Assembly (NCBI GenBank): GCA_027704905.1
Contig: CM051016.1
Coordinates: 9,536,255 to 9,600,254, forward strand
Reading direction: 5' to 3'
Source of the DNA: Muraenolepis orangiensis
Taxonomy: Eukaryota > Chordata > Actinopteri > Gadiformes > Muraenolepididae
DNA length: 64,000 bases
Shown here: positions 63,372-64,000 of the stretch, piece after piece
How the letters are laid out: each line of letters begins with the position of its first letter
Position numbering within the stretch: the first letter of the stretch is position 1
The notes under the pieces: generated by a model
The model's database searches: none
Seen by the model: only the letters and a program-made list of their open reading frames with translations
What the model was told of the DNA's origin: nothing
Made by a program: the position numbers and the translations under genes

Positions 63372-64000
<629 letters not shown>

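Overview
This is a vertebrate nuclear window, almost certainly from a ray-finned (teleost) fish. Every gene is split into many short exons with GT-AG introns. The proteins are clear orthologues of human genes, the introns are compact, and the DNA is crowded with very long (CA/GT)n, (CT)n and (TA)n microsatellites, minisatellites, hAT-type DNA transposons, fish-type SINEs and one LINE. The tandem-repeat density would fit a codfish-like genome, but the species cannot be fixed from this sequence.

Seven protein-coding genes were reconstructed exon by exon, and six of them give an unbroken frame. In order: cinp (+, 1992-3877), znf839 (-, 10444-4955), tecpr2 (+, 12196-27404), ankrd9 (-, 36399-35521), rcor1 (+, 38981-46463), traf3 (+, 51158-56058, with an apparent one-base frame problem in the RING exon) and snx6 (-, 63002-57587). 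The first six correspond to the human 14q32.31-q32.32 neighbourhood. From memory of the human map, the cinp/znf839 pair is inverted as a block here. snx6 lies elsewhere on human chromosome 14. The cinp/znf839 and traf3/snx6 pairs converge tail to tail; znf839 and tecpr2 diverge from a shared upstream region.

Region by region: 1-1990 is upstream of cinp and holds a composite hAT-type element (256-1284). 3.9-4.9 kb is a 3'-to-3' junction with a cluster of RFX X-box-like palindromes. 12-27 kb is tecpr2, with introns dominated by repeats. 28.7-35 kb is a gene-free repeat bed with a broken LINE and a hAT transposase relic. 37.8-38.5 kb is a minisatellite abutting the rcor1 promoter. 44.4-45.5 kb is a second copy of the composite hAT element, inside the last long rcor1 intron. 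46.5-51.1 kb is the rcor1 3' UTR and the first traf3 intron. 63.0-64.0 kb is upstream of snx6 and holds no gene I can support.

The genes do not form an operon or pathway. They are independent housekeeping or regulatory genes: CDK2/ribosome-biogenesis partner, zinc-finger protein, autophagy/secretory beta-propeller protein, ankyrin protein, CoREST corepressor, TRAF adaptor and SNX-BAR sorting nexin.

The most unusual feature is a recurring architecture. In at least five of the seven genes, tandem repeats have units that span an exon-intron boundary, so spare copies of splice sites, and once of the start codon, are laid out next to the real one. Several 3' splice sites also lie directly behind long (GT)n tracts instead of ordinary pyrimidine tracts.
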